Positions 45,355 through 54,398 of a stretch of DNA of 64,000 nucleotides are shown here, piece by piece; the stretch's first letter is position 1, and each line of letters opens with the position of its first letter. This DNA comes from Flavobacteriales bacterium (GTDB taxonomy: Bacteria; Bacteroidota; Bacteroidia; CAIKAF01). The position numbers and the translations under genes were made by a program. The DNA is taken from NCBI GenBank assembly GCA_025055575.1, contig JANWWP010000046.1:1-64000 (forward strand). The letters run 5' to 3'. Below the pieces are notes generated by a model that saw only the letters and a list, made by a program, of their open reading frames with translations, made no database searches and had not been told where the DNA came from.

Positions 45355-46926
45355 ATGATGTTTCGTGGCGCCTTCATTATATTCTTTTTAATAATTTCAC
45401 TCAAAGCCCGGACGCAGCAAGTGACCTGGTCTGAGCATGTGGCTCCGATACTTTATCAGAAATGTACTGGATGCCATCACAATGGTGGCATTGCTCATTT
45501 TTCCCTGATGCAATTTTCTGAAGCCGCGGTGGTGGCCAACGCCATAAAGCAGGCTGTAGTATCCAAAAAAATGCCCCCATGGCCACCGGATCCGGACTAT
45601 TCCGTTTTCGCCCACGAGCGGCGCCTTTCCGATGCCCAAATAAGCACCATCGTGCAGTGGGTGGACGGCGGGGCTCCTGAAGGCAATCCAGCCCTGGCAC
45701 CGCCTCCGCCTGTGTACACTCAACAGTATGATATTCCTCAGCCGGATGTGGTGGCCACCATGCCACAATACATCGTGAACACATCCAGCGATTTATACCG
45801 GTGCTTTGTGATTCCCGTGAATGCGGGTCCTGGTAATAAGTTTATTTCTGAAATGGAAATTGTGCCGGGCAATCCGTCCATTGTGCACCACGTGTTGGTG
45901 TATGCTGACGACAGCAACCAGCCTCTTCAAATGGATGCCAACGACCCGGAGCCGGGGTACACCTCCTTTGGCGGCACAGGTAGCAGCAGCTCCAAACTGA
46001 TCGGGGGGTGGGTGCCCGGATCTTCCACTTTTAAATACCCCAGCGGCTTTGGGGTCAAAATTTCCGGCAATACCAATATTATTCTCCAAGTTCATTATCC
46101 GGCCGGGGTGAGCGGTCAGCTGGATACCACCTCCGTACGGATAAAATTTGCCACCGGGGCTGGTATTCGGGAAGTCTATATCAACCCTCTTATTAATCAC
46201 GTTACTTCGCTGACTAACGGTCCTCTGGTCATTCCACCGAACGAAATCAAAACTTTTAATGCACAATTCACGGTGCCCGGCTATGATTTTTCTAATTTGT
46301 TCGTGGCGCCCCACATGCATTTGATTGGACGCTCTGTCGTGTGCTGGCTTGTGACCCCGGCCGGCGACAGTCTGCCTGTGATACGCATCAACAATTGGGA
46401 TTTTCATTGGCAGGGTTTTTATTTTCATAAGAAATTACAGAGGGTGCCAGCCAATTCGGTGGTATATGCCCGCGCGGTGTACGATAACACCCCCAACAAT
46501 CCCTTCAATCCCAACCAGCCGCCGGCCCTCGTGACGGCCGGGGAAGCCACGACGGACGAAATGTTCCTAATTTACTTCGGTTCAGCTATTTATTTTCCTG
46601 GAGATGAAAATATTGTCATAGATGATCAAACAGTGGGTGTGGAGAACCCCTCTTTTGAAGATATTATCAAGACCCCACAACTTTATGAACCTTTTCCCAA
46701 CCCGGCATCTCATTCGGTTCAAGTGCAGGGCTATGTGCCGCGCGGCGGGGAAGCCCGGTTGATTCTCAGGGATTTGGGAGGACGGCCCGTCTTTCAAAAA
46801 ACATTCCCGGTATCATCCGGTATTTTTTCAGAAAATATTGATTTGGAATCAATACCTGCGGGAAATTATCTCATATCATTGGATTTTGAAGGCATTTCTC
46901 GCACAAAAAATTTCGTGAAACTTTAG
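45355..46926 (+). CDS. Cytochrome c / copper type II monooxygenase fusion with T9SS sorting domain
   Basis: 523 residues: a signal peptide (about 1-20), a cytochrome c-like domain with CxxCH (37-41) and candidate axial Met73 in MPPW, then a peptidylglycine-alpha-hydroxylating-monooxygenase (PHM)-type copper domain pair. All ligand motifs of both copper sites are visible: H178-H179 (VHHVLV) and H247 (QVHYPAG) for one site; H320-x-H322 (PHMHLIG) and M403 (DEMFLIYFG) for the other. The last ~85 residues (EPFPNPASHSVQV to SRTKNFVKL) form a type A sorting domain. The enzyme would work outside the cell, with the haem domain possibly feeding electrons to copper. Substrate unknown. Confidence 0.88.
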   Translation: MMFRGAFIIFFLIISLKARTQQVTWSEHVAPILYQKCTGCHHNGGIAHFSLMQFSEAAVVANAIKQAVVSKKMPPWPPDPDYSVFAHERRLSDAQISTIVQWVDGGAPEGNPALAPPPPVYTQQYDIPQPDVVATMPQYIVNTSSDLYRCFVIPVNAGPGNKFISEMEIVPGNPSIVHHVLVYADDSNQPLQMDANDPEPGYTSFGGTGSSSSKLIGGWVPGSSTFKYPSGFGVKISGNTNIILQVHYPAGVSGQLDTTSVRIKFATGAGIREVYINPLINHVTSLTNGPLVIPPNEIKTFNAQFTVPGYDFSNLFVAPHMHLIGRSVVCWLVTPAGDSLPVIRINNWDFHWQGFYFHKKLQRVPANSVVYARAVYDNTPNNPFNPNQPPALVTAGEATTDEMFLIYFGSAIYFPGDENIVIDDQTVGVENPSFEDIIKTPQLYEPFPNPASHSVQVQGYVPRGGEARLILRDLGGRPVFQKTFPVSSGIFSENIDLESIPAGNYLISLDFEGISRTKNFVKL

Positions 46927-46970
46927 GGAAATTTTTCTATTCCCTGTTGTTCTTAGGATTTAACTCTTTT

Positions 46971-47600
46971 TCAAATCCAAATCAGGCCTTCCTCAGCCAT
47001 TCCAAAAGGCACGGCCTTTCCCAATTGATACCTCCAGCCGCTTAGAAAGCATGATAAGGCATCGGCTTCGTGCCAGGATTGCAATACGGGCCATTGCAGA
47101 TCCTCTGGAAACGAAAGTTCTGTGCAGGCTGCACATTCTTGGAGCGCGAGAATAAAAGCAGAAAGACATTCTTTCTTATCCTTATTTTCTTTTTTTACAT
47201 ACACGTGTTGCAAGCCCCACATGCGCACTAAGCCGGCCGGATAGGTTTCCATCACTTCCAGCCCTGCCGTTTTCCAACGCGCCGCCAATTGCATGGCCGA
47301 AGCCGTGAATCCGCCCAGAAACATAGGTGACATGGCTGATAAGGCTATATCCGCCTGGCGAAAATGGTAATCTTGGAATTTTTCAGGATTCCGGTAAATG
47401 CCGGGAAGGCTCAGCGGGGCGTCGATAAATATCCTGCTTAGCTTCAGTTCCAAAGCTTTTTCATAAATCCAGGCGTGGCCATCGGTGGAGGGCGGGGGTG
47501 TGAAAAATGTAAATCGGCCGTTTTCCTGCAACACACAAAGTACAGAGGTGCTCCTGAAACGGCTTCCCAAATCAAGACCTCCCAAACCAAGCTTGGCCAT
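46971..47600 (-). CDS. DUF429 family protein
   Basis: 209 residues, cytoplasmic, with an RNase H-like start (GLGGLDLGSRFRST), FIDAPLSLP, and FRQADIALSAMSPMF, the pattern of DUF429, a family proposed to contain predicted nucleases of RNase H fold. The acidic residues of the motifs (Asp in LDLG, Asp in DAPLS, Glu in METYP, Asp in ADAL) fit a metal site, but no activity has been established for this member. It diverges from the photolyase gene across 48 bases. Confidence 0.72.
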   Translation of the reverse strand: MAKLGLGGLDLGSRFRSTSVLCVLQENGRFTFFTPPPSTDGHAWIYEKALELKLSRIFIDAPLSLPGIYRNPEKFQDYHFRQADIALSAMSPMFLGGFTASAMQLAARWKTAGLEVMETYPAGLVRMWGLQHVYVKKENKDKKECLSAFILALQECAACTELSFPEDLQWPVLQSWHEADALSCFLSGWRYQLGKAVPFGMAEEGLIWI

Positions 47601-47648
47601 TTTTTATCAAAATGAACTTGGTCTGGGTGGAAAAGGTTTATTGTCCTG

Positions 47649-48947
47649 ATGGTGGCTAAAAAACGCATCCATGTGGTCTGGTTTAAACGAGACCTTCGCC
47701 TCCAGGATCATGCGCCCCTGCAGGCCGCCTGCTCCCAGGACCTACCCATTCTTCTTCTGTTTGTGGATGAACCGGCTTGGCACAGGGACCCGCATTATGC
47801 AGTGCGCCATCACCGGTTCATTCTTCAAAGTCTGGCGGAAATGGATGCGGCGCTCCGGATCCTGGGCCCGGGCCGGATCTGTTACTTCAGAGGAGAGGCC
47901 CTTGAGGTTTTTCGTTTTTTATCGGAAAAATTTCAGATTGCAACAGTTTTCAGTTATCAGGAAACCGGTTTAAATTATTCTTACCAGAGAGATTTAAAAT
48001 TAAAAAAATTCTTTCGGGATAAGGGTATTTTCTGGAATGAATTTCCGCGCGACGGCATTTTGAGAGGATGTGTGAACAGGGACAGGTGGCATTCCCAACT
48101 CAGGGCATTTTTAAATGCCCCTGTGGCTTCATGTGATGTTCGTCGGGCGCGCTGGCTTTCCATGGCAGATGTGGAATGGCCATGTCTTCCCGAAAAGATC
48201 TCAGATGATCCAGAGTTTCAAAAAGGGGGCAGGAGGGCAGGTCACCAGCGTTTGCAAGAATTTTTGAAGTCTGGAGCTTTTTTGGGCTATCGGCAAAATA
48301 TTAGCAAGCCCGGAGAAAGCCGCAGCGCCTGCAGCCGGCTTTCGCCTTACCTGGCCTATGGCAACCTTTCGTCGCGCCAAGTATTTCAGGCTTTAAACCA
48401 GGCACGAAAAGAAACATCGCCTGCGGGTCGCGCACAACTTCAGGCGGTCGTAACCCGGCTGGTCTGGCGCAGCCATTTTATTCAGAAGTTTGAGTCGGAG
48501 TGCCGAATAGAGTTTGAACCATTTAATAAGGGTTTTAATAATTGGGCTCCGGAATTGCGGCCGGATTGGTTTGAAGCCTGGAAAGAAGGGCGCACCGGCT
48601 TTCCCCTGGTGGACGCCGTGATGCGTTGCCTTCAACACACCGGCTACATCAATTTTCGCATGCGGGCCATGGTGGTTTCTTTTTGGACCCATCTGCTGCT
48701 GCAGCCCTGGAAGCCGGCGGCAGTTCATCTGGCAAGGATGTTTCTGGACTTTGAACCGGGCATTCATTACCCACAGATCCAAATGCAAGCTGGTCTGACT
48801 GGAATTAACACGCTCCGGATATACAATCCAGAAAAACAGGCCCGTGACCATGATCCTCAGGGCCATTTCGTTCGGAAATGGGTTCCGGAATTGCGGCATC
48901 TTCCTCCGCCTTACATCTTAGCGCCCTGGCGCATGACGCCTTTGTAG
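47649..48947 (+). CDS. Cryptochrome/photolyase, truncated by an in-frame TAG
   Basis: DNA photolyase/cryptochrome family: N-terminal alpha/beta domain ([16 protein letters not shown], about residues 8-130) and C-terminal FAD-binding helical domain with [62 protein letters not shown] and [16 protein letters not shown]. The frame stops at TAG 48945-48947 after residue 432 (WRMTPL). Most relatives continue with an acidic/Gln residue and a conserved tail, and exactly such a tail follows in the same frame (see next entry). The FAD site is upstream of the stop, so the short form may still work. CPD repair and signalling roles cannot be told apart. Confidence 0.9.
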   Translation: MVAKKRIHVVWFKRDLRLQDHAPLQAACSQDLPILLLFVDEPAWHRDPHYAVRHHRFILQSLAEMDAALRILGPGRICYFRGEALEVFRFLSEKFQIATVFSYQETGLNYSYQRDLKLKKFFRDKGIFWNEFPRDGILRGCVNRDRWHSQLRAFLNAPVASCDVRRARWLSMADVEWPCLPEKISDDPEFQKGGRRAGHQRLQEFLKSGAFLGYRQNISKPGESRSACSRLSPYLAYGNLSSRQVFQALNQARKETSPAGRAQLQAVVTRLVWRSHFIQKFESECRIEFEPFNKGFNNWAPELRPDWFEAWKEGRTGFPLVDAVMRCLQHTGYINFRMRAMVVSFWTHLLLQPWKPAAVHLARMFLDFEPGIHYPQIQMQAGLTGINTLRIYNPEKQARDHDPQGHFVRKWVPELRHLPPPYILAPWRMTPL

Positions 48948-49157
48948 AAAGCTTGGTATCTTCCGGCAGGTCGGTATCCGGAGCCTCTTGTTCCTCTGGA
49001 GCCGGCGCTTGAAAAAGCCAGGAAAATTCTGTGGGAAAGAGCCAGATGGCCGGGGGTTCAACAGGACGCTCAACGCATCCTCGGCCGGCATGTTAAAAGT
49101 GAAATGAGAAAACAACGGGAAAAAGATGCCGGGCCAGATGAACCCATTCTGGTGTAA
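48948..49157 (+). pseudogene. Detached C-terminal tail of the photolyase, in frame after TAG
   Basis: Directly after TAG (48945-48947) the same frame stays open for 69 codons to TAA at 49155-49157. The encoded residues (KAWYLPAGRYPEPLVPLE, then ARKILWERAR and QRILGRHVK) match the usual photolyase C-terminal tail (xxYPxPIVD, A..LW..R, RIL.KH). Restoring one codon would give a 502-residue protein. TAG differs by one base from CAG or GAG, the expected codon here. Possibilities are a recent nonsense mutation, an assembly/sequencing error, or amber readthrough. Confidence 0.82.
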
Positions 49158-49185
49158 AATTGTTTCTATATTAGTATTGAATACT

Positions 49186-49905
49186 ATGAAAAAGACCGTT
49201 GCTCTGGTTTCCATTTCACTACTCTTCCTTTCATTGTTTTCATGTTCTATTCATAAACCTTTGTACACCAAAGGAATGTGGATTGAATGGTGGGCAGGTA
49301 GCACAGCCCCTCGTACCAAAACTTTAAATGAGTCAGACAAAATCAGTCTTATGAATTCTTCGGAGATCGTTCATCTAAATTTTTCCGAAGAGCCTCGGCT
49401 TGAAGCCTCTTTGGAAGCTTCAGGAACAACGCGTCCAACAGTACATCCCTTTGATAATGCATTGGATGAACACTCTCAATCTAAAACTTCGATTTTGGAA
49501 AGTGGGACTTCAAAACATCAGGAAGTTTTTCAGAGAAGAAAGAATAAAACCTTTAACATACAAGAGAAGACAGATCTGGTAGTTTCTGAAAAAACCACAC
49601 TTTCCCCTCCTGTCAATTTATTTAAGGCAAATTCCGGACCAGGTGGTAAAAAACTGGAAATCATGAGCTTGCTGTCCATGATTTTTTCTATTTCAGGATT
49701 GATAATTCCCTACCTTGGCTTTGCGTTGATTGTTGCGGGCCTTGTGCTGGGCATTTTAGGTCTGCTTAAGATTAAGAAAAATCCAGAAGAGTACTGGGGT
49801 CGAGGCTTTGCAATTGCGGGAATTTCAGTCGCCGGATTCGCCATTTTGCTTTTTTTGCTATTGTTGGGTCTTGTGGGTTCCCTCTTTCTCCTTGGAGCGC
49901 TTTAA
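49186..49905 (+). CDS. Lipoprotein with C-terminal DUF4190-like membrane domain
   Basis: From the ATG at 49186 (239 residues) the protein has a lipoprotein signal with LFSC (acylated Cys20), a polar, low-complexity Ser/Thr/Glu-rich middle (about 40-150), and two long hydrophobic segments (about 165-190 and 205-235) around KIKKNPEEYWGRGFAIAGI, as in DUF4190. A lipidated N terminus with two C-terminal inner-membrane helices is an unusual topology but recurs in Bacteroidota DUF4190 proteins. Codon usage is more AT-rich than its neighbours. Converges with the ABC permease, sharing 4 bp. Confidence 0.78.
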   Translation: MKKTVALVSISLLFLSLFSCSIHKPLYTKGMWIEWWAGSTAPRTKTLNESDKISLMNSSEIVHLNFSEEPRLEASLEASGTTRPTVHPFDNALDEHSQSKTSILESGTSKHQEVFQRRKNKTFNIQEKTDLVVSEKTTLSPPVNLFKANSGPGGKKLEIMSLLSMIFSISGLIIPYLGFALIVAGLVLGILGLLKIKKNPEEYWGRGFAIAGISVAGFAILLFLLLLGLVGSLFLLGAL

Positions 49906-50768
49906 ACAGTATCCATGAAGGTTCGTTCTACCTGATTAAAGATTATTATTCCGGCCAAAAGTTGAACCACAGCGAAAACTGTGCTGTATACTAGTCCGTA
50001 CCAGGAGTGCACTCCGCTGCCTAAAAGGGCAAAACGAAACGACTCTACAATGGGTGAAATGGGATTAAATTCAATGATGGGCCTGTACAAATCGGGTATG
50101 GAAGATATGGGATAAATGACCGGCGTGGCATACATCAGCAGGGTGACGCCGAAGCCAATAAAAAATGTGAGGTCCCGGTATTTGGTGGTGAGGGAAGTGA
50201 TGATGAGTCCAGCTCCGGCTGCCAAAGTTCCCATTAACACAAGTAGAATAGGCAGCAATGCGAGATGTGCATGAAACACAGGAGAAAATTCACCACGAAC
50301 AGAAAAAATAATATACAGGAGGGCAAAAGCCAGCATCTGCATAAAAAACTTAAACAAATTGCTGGAAATGGCTGCAATAGGCACAGTGAGGCGCGGAAAA
50401 TACACTTTCCCGAATAAGCCGGCGTTGGCTACAAAAGTGGTGGAACAAGCCTGAAAAGAGCCTTGAAAAAAATTCCAAATGCTGATACCAGCCATATAAA
50501 ACAGCGGGGCGGGAACGCCCTCCGTGCTGATGCCGGCAATTTTGTTAAAGACCAATGTGAACATGGCCACCGTGAACAGGGGGCCCAGAAATAACCACAA
50601 CGGCCCCAAAACCGTCTGTTTGTACACCGAAACCACATCCCGCCGGATAAAAATTAAGATCAGAAAGCGGTAGCGCCACAATTCTTTTAGCTTCAAGTCC
50701 CAAAGGGAGCGGCGTGCCGATATTATTTCCGTCCAATGCTCTGAACGGGATTCCGGTCTTTTGTCCAT
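49902..50768 (-). CDS. ABC-2 permease of the polysaccharide-export (Wzm/KpsM) type
   Basis: 288 residues with six membrane helices and the permease signature YKQTVLGPLWLFLGPL followed by FTVAMFTLVFNKIAG and the amphipathic N-terminal segment SARRSLWDLKLKELWRYR; FNPISPIVESFRFALLG near the end fits the family. Such proteins, with a separate Wzt-type ATPase, export O-antigen or capsule polysaccharides. No ATPase or glycosyltransferase gene is adjacent. An exact -7 element lies upstream at 50785-50792. Confidence 0.88.
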   Translation of the reverse strand: MDKRPESRSEHWTEIISARRSLWDLKLKELWRYRFLILIFIRRDVVSVYKQTVLGPLWLFLGPLFTVAMFTLVFNKIAGISTEGVPAPLFYMAGISIWNFFQGSFQACSTTFVANAGLFGKVYFPRLTVPIAAISSNLFKFFMQMLAFALLYIIFSVRGEFSPVFHAHLALLPILLVLMGTLAAGAGLIITSLTTKYRDLTFFIGFGVTLLMYATPVIYPISSIPDLYRPIIEFNPISPIVESFRFALLGSGVHSWYGLVYSTVFAVVQLLAGIIIFNQVERTFMDTV

Positions 50769-50784
50769 ACCATGAAAACCGTCT

Positions 50785-50831
50785 CAAAATTAGGCCTGCT
50801 CAGGCTCTTTTATGAATTTATAGTAACTTTG
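50785..50831. promoter_or_regulatory. Divergent promoter region of permease and PKD-protein genes
   Basis: Two exact -7 elements face outward: TAATTTTG on the minus strand (50785-50792, for the permease) and TAACTTTG on the plus strand (50824-50831, for the gene at 50870). The palindrome GCCTG-CT-CAGGC (50794-50805) lies between them, beside the minus-strand element, and could be an operator. -33 elements are weak. Confidence 0.6.
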
Positions 50832-50869
50832 AAAAAATCAGGATGCGCAGTAAAAGACTCAATAAAAGA

Positions 50870-53800
50870 ATGAAAGTCAGGGTTCTGAATCCAAAATTTT
50901 GCCTTGCGATCTGTGGGGTATTTTTTTTTCAGTATTTGAAGTCCCAGCGGCCTACGCTCATCACACCGCAGCACGGGCTCTGTGCAGATCCGGCTTCCAC
51001 GGTATTTTCCTGGGATGCTTATCCTGGCGCTACCAGTTATACCCTTGAGATTGCAACCCAGCCGGATTTTGCAGGAGCGGCTCAATACTCGGCGGCCACC
51101 ACCTCTTACGCTCCTTCGCTTAGTTCGGGTCAGGCTTATTTCTGGCGCGTACGCGCCAACACATCGGGCGGTCCTTCGCAGTGGAGCTTTCCCCGGCTAT
51201 TTCTGGCCTACACCCCCAACGATTTCAATGGATGCCTTTTTTGGGGATCGGCGCTGGGCTTAAACTTACCCAACAACTCAGGTGTGCAGACCTGGCCGAC
51301 GCTATCTTCCTCGGGTCAAAGTTTATTTCAAAACACACCGGCAAAGCAACCAATTTATAAGACTTCTGGGGGATTCCGCAATTGGCCCAGGATTTTTTTT
51401 CCTGGTAATTCGGAGTATTTCACATCTAACATTACCACGGCCCAAATACCCAATAACAGCCCCATGCAGATATTTCAGTTCGGCAAATGCTACAACCAAA
51501 GCCTGGGCTTCCTGTATTATATCGGAAATGCTGGAGTTTTATCGCCCACCTACACATGCCGATGCGCAGCCACCGAGCAAAACGACGGCCGTTATCGGGC
51601 CCTGGCTTACGATGGCGCTCTGAGCGCTTTCACGTTTGACTTCTTTACTCCCAATTCATCCCATGCGCTTGTGACAGTATCCGACGTTCCGGGTGGGAAT
51701 GCGCGCATTTTCAAAAACAGTGTGCTTCAAAACAGTTCTCTGTCCGCCCCTGTGCCTGTGAATGCCGCGGCCACCCTGAAGCTGGGCGCCGATCAAGCGG
51801 GCAGTTTGCCAGGCTATTTTGAGGTTCAGGAATTTTTGGTGTACAATTCCAATCTCACCGATACTCAAAGAACAATAATTGAAAAATATATCTTAGATAA
51901 ATATGCACCACCGGTAAATCTGGGTCCGGATCTCGTAGCCAATGGGATTTGTACCAACACACTGCTGGATGCAGGAAATTATTTTGCCTCGTATCTATGG
52001 AGCACAGGCGCCACCACGCCCACCATCACCGTCACCTCGCTGGGCACCTACTGGGTGCAGGTGACAGACCCCTTCGGCCGGGTGAGTGCGGATACCATCC
52101 GCGTGCTGCCACCCTTTAATTTTTATCAACTGAACGACGGTTATTTATGCAGCGGATCCACCCTGGTGTGGGACCCGAATGTGCCGCCGGGCTACACCCT
52201 CACCTGGTCAGATGGTTCATCGGGGTCCACCCTGTCCATCACACAGCCTGGGAATTACTACCTGACAGTGACCGATGCCAATAGCTGCTCTTTTCATTCC
52301 GATACTGCCACTCTGATTCTCGATCCATTTCCAACAGCCGATCTCGGCAGCAATCTCACACTCTGCGCAGGAAACTTTTTAGCCTTCGACCTCCCGGTGG
52401 GCCCTGGCGCTCAGTTTCAATGGAGCAATGGCGCCAGCGATACGTTATTGGTGGTCAATACTTCGGGGACCTACTGGGCCATTGCCACCAATGCCAACAA
52501 CTGTACGGCATCCGATACAGTGCAGGTGACAATATCGGGCACGGCGCCCCTGGTGGACTTCTCCACCAGCACCCGCTGCGCGGGAGATACAATATTGTTT
52601 AATTCCATTGTCAACGGCAACATTCTTAGCTATCAATGGCAGTTTGGAAGTGGTATCACAAACTCTCAACCCAACGCGGCTTTTCTTTTTACCTCTCCGG
52701 GTCCCAGGTGGGTCACATTGAAGGTGGTGGCCCAAAGTGGCTGTACCGGACAGAAAACAAAAGTTCTTAACATTCTGCCTCAGCCCAATGCTTCGTTTTC
52801 TTTTACCACGGATCCCTGCATGTATGACACCACTTTTTTTCAGGATCTAAGCACCATGCCAGGCGGCAATATCATCCAATGGCAATGGAACTTCGGCGAT
52901 CCCGGGTCGGGATCACTGAATTTTTCTTCCCTCCAACATCCTCATCATCTGTACACGGCGGCCGGAGTCTATTCTGTGACTTTGAAATCTTTTAATGACT
53001 CACTGTGCAGCCGTTCGGTGACTTTGCCTGTGTTCGTATTACCATCCGCTATTCCGGACTTTGTGTATGACCGCACCTGTATCCAGGAACCAGTGAAGTT
53101 TAACGCCCAAGTGACTTTGCCACCGGGTGTTTCACTTTTGGGATACCTGTGGAATTTTGGGAATGGAAATGCATCCACCCTACCCAATCCCCAACAAACG
53201 TATCCGGCTGGTACCTACACAGTGAGCCTTAGAGTGAATACCATAGCCAATAATAAAGTGTGCAAGGCTTTCGCAGTTAAAACCTTGAATATTAATAAAG
53301 ACGTCACGGCGGGTTTTGAGCTTCCCGACAGCGTGTGTGCCGGCACTCCTGTGATTCTATTAGATACCGGCAGCGCTCAAAACGATGTGGTGGCCTTACG
53401 CCGTTGGCGTATTAGCGATCTCGGGGTGCTCACCGGCCAGAATATATCCTACAGCTTTCCTCAGGAAATTTCGGGTTGGCGTACCATACGGCTTGTGGTT
53501 CAGACGCTGGGGGGATGCCTGGATTCTGTGCAGAAAATGGTTTTTGTTAAACCTTCTCCCAAAGCGCTTTTTGAAATCATTCCCGCTGGCGGTCCGGCCC
53601 CTTTGCCGGTGAGTTTCACCAACGCTTCGCAGGGGGCCTCCGGCTATTCCTGGTTTTTGAATGGCAGTCCGTTGTATTCCGGGTTTCTGCCTCCCGATAT
53701 TACCCTCACCCAGGAGGGCCTTCAAACGATCACCCTAGTAGCCACAGGGCCTAATGGTTGCCGCGATACGCTTCACAGAGTGATCACTCTGGATCCTCCG

Positions 53801-54376
53801 GGTATTGGACTCAGGATTCTTGGTTTAAAGTGCGAAAAAGAAGAGGATTTCCTCACTTTTCAGGTGACCCTGCTCAACGGAGGTTCCACGGAAGTGAGTT
53901 CGGCAGAACTTTTGGCCACCGGTGGCCTGGAATCCTATCTTTTACATGGATGGAACGGAGTCTTGCCGCCCGGCGATTCCCTCACTTTTGTCTTGAATTC
54001 AGCATTACGTGTTTCGCCTGAAGTGGCGTTTTGTTGCGTGACGGTGGATAATTACAATCAGGGGATTCAACTCCCCGATTCCGTGCGCACGGTGTGCAGC
54101 CCTCTCATTTCCGACTTCTGGGTTGGCATGCCTTATCCCAACCCCGCTACAGGTGAGAATATCGGGGTATTCGTGTTTTTACCCTGGACCGATGACGTTT
54201 TAATTTCCATTCAGGATGCTGCGGGACGTCGGGTTTACAGTCAATTTTTTGAAAAACATCCGGCCGGGTTGCACAACTTTCAATTTTCACTTCCCGATTT
54301 TCGTTCTGCAAGTCTTGTGCTCCGGTTGGAATACCGGGATCAAAAAGTGGCCAGAAAAATTCTTTTTAAGAAATAA
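50870..54376 (+). CDS. Large exported PKD-rich protein with T9SS type A sorting domain
   Basis: 1168 residues from the ATG at 50870; an upstream ATG at 50843 would leave only a few bases of leader after the -7 element. Signal peptide, fibronectin III-like domain (about 25-115, WRVRANTSGGPSQWS), an unrecognised ~230-residue domain (ending ILDKYAPPVNL), Ig-like repeats with SGATTPTITVTSLGTYWVQV and WSDGSSGSTLSITQPGNYYLTV patterns, several PKD domains (about 560-990), and a C-terminal type A sorting domain (MPYPNPATGENIG to KVARKILFKK). Exported by T9SS; adhesin or matrix role is inference. Confidence 0.9.
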   Translation: MKVRVLNPKFCLAICGVFFFQYLKSQRPTLITPQHGLCADPASTVFSWDAYPGATSYTLEIATQPDFAGAAQYSAATTSYAPSLSSGQAYFWRVRANTSGGPSQWSFPRLFLAYTPNDFNGCLFWGSALGLNLPNNSGVQTWPTLSSSGQSLFQNTPAKQPIYKTSGGFRNWPRIFFPGNSEYFTSNITTAQIPNNSPMQIFQFGKCYNQSLGFLYYIGNAGVLSPTYTCRCAATEQNDGRYRALAYDGALSAFTFDFFTPNSSHALVTVSDVPGGNARIFKNSVLQNSSLSAPVPVNAAATLKLGADQAGSLPGYFEVQEFLVYNSNLTDTQRTIIEKYILDKYAPPVNLGPDLVANGICTNTLLDAGNYFASYLWSTGATTPTITVTSLGTYWVQVTDPFGRVSADTIRVLPPFNFYQLNDGYLCSGSTLVWDPNVPPGYTLTWSDGSSGSTLSITQPGNYYLTVTDANSCSFHSDTATLILDPFPTADLGSNLTLCAGNFLAFDLPVGPGAQFQWSNGASDTLLVVNTSGTYWAIATNANNCTASDTVQVTISGTAPLVDFSTSTRCAGDTILFNSIVNGNILSYQWQFGSGITNSQPNAAFLFTSPGPRWVTLKVVAQSGCTGQKTKVLNILPQPNASFSFTTDPCMYDTTFFQDLSTMPGGNIIQWQWNFGDPGSGSLNFSSLQHPHHLYTAAGVYSVTLKSFNDSLCSRSVTLPVFVLPSAIPDFVYDRTCIQEPVKFNAQVTLPPGVSLLGYLWNFGNGNASTLPNPQQTYPAGTYTVSLRVNTIANNKVCKAFAVKTLNINKDVTAGFELPDSVCAGTPVILLDTGSAQNDVVALRRWRISDLGVLTGQNISYSFPQEISGWRTIRLVVQTLGGCLDSVQKMVFVKPSPKALFEIIPAGGPAPLPVSFTNASQGASGYSWFLNGSPLYSGFLPPDITLTQEGLQTITLVATGPNGCRDTLHRVITLDPPGIGLRILGLKCEKEEDFLTFQVTLLNGGSTEVSSAELLATGGLESYLLHGWNGVLPPGDSLTFVLNSALRVSPEVAFCCVTVDNYNQGIQLPDSVRTVCSPLISDFWVGMPYPNPATGENIGVFVFLPWTDDVLISIQDAAGRRVYSQFFEKHPAGLHNFQFSLPDFRSASLVLRLEYRDQKVARKILFKK

Positions 54377-54398
54377 TCTAAGTAAAGAAAAAGCCCTG

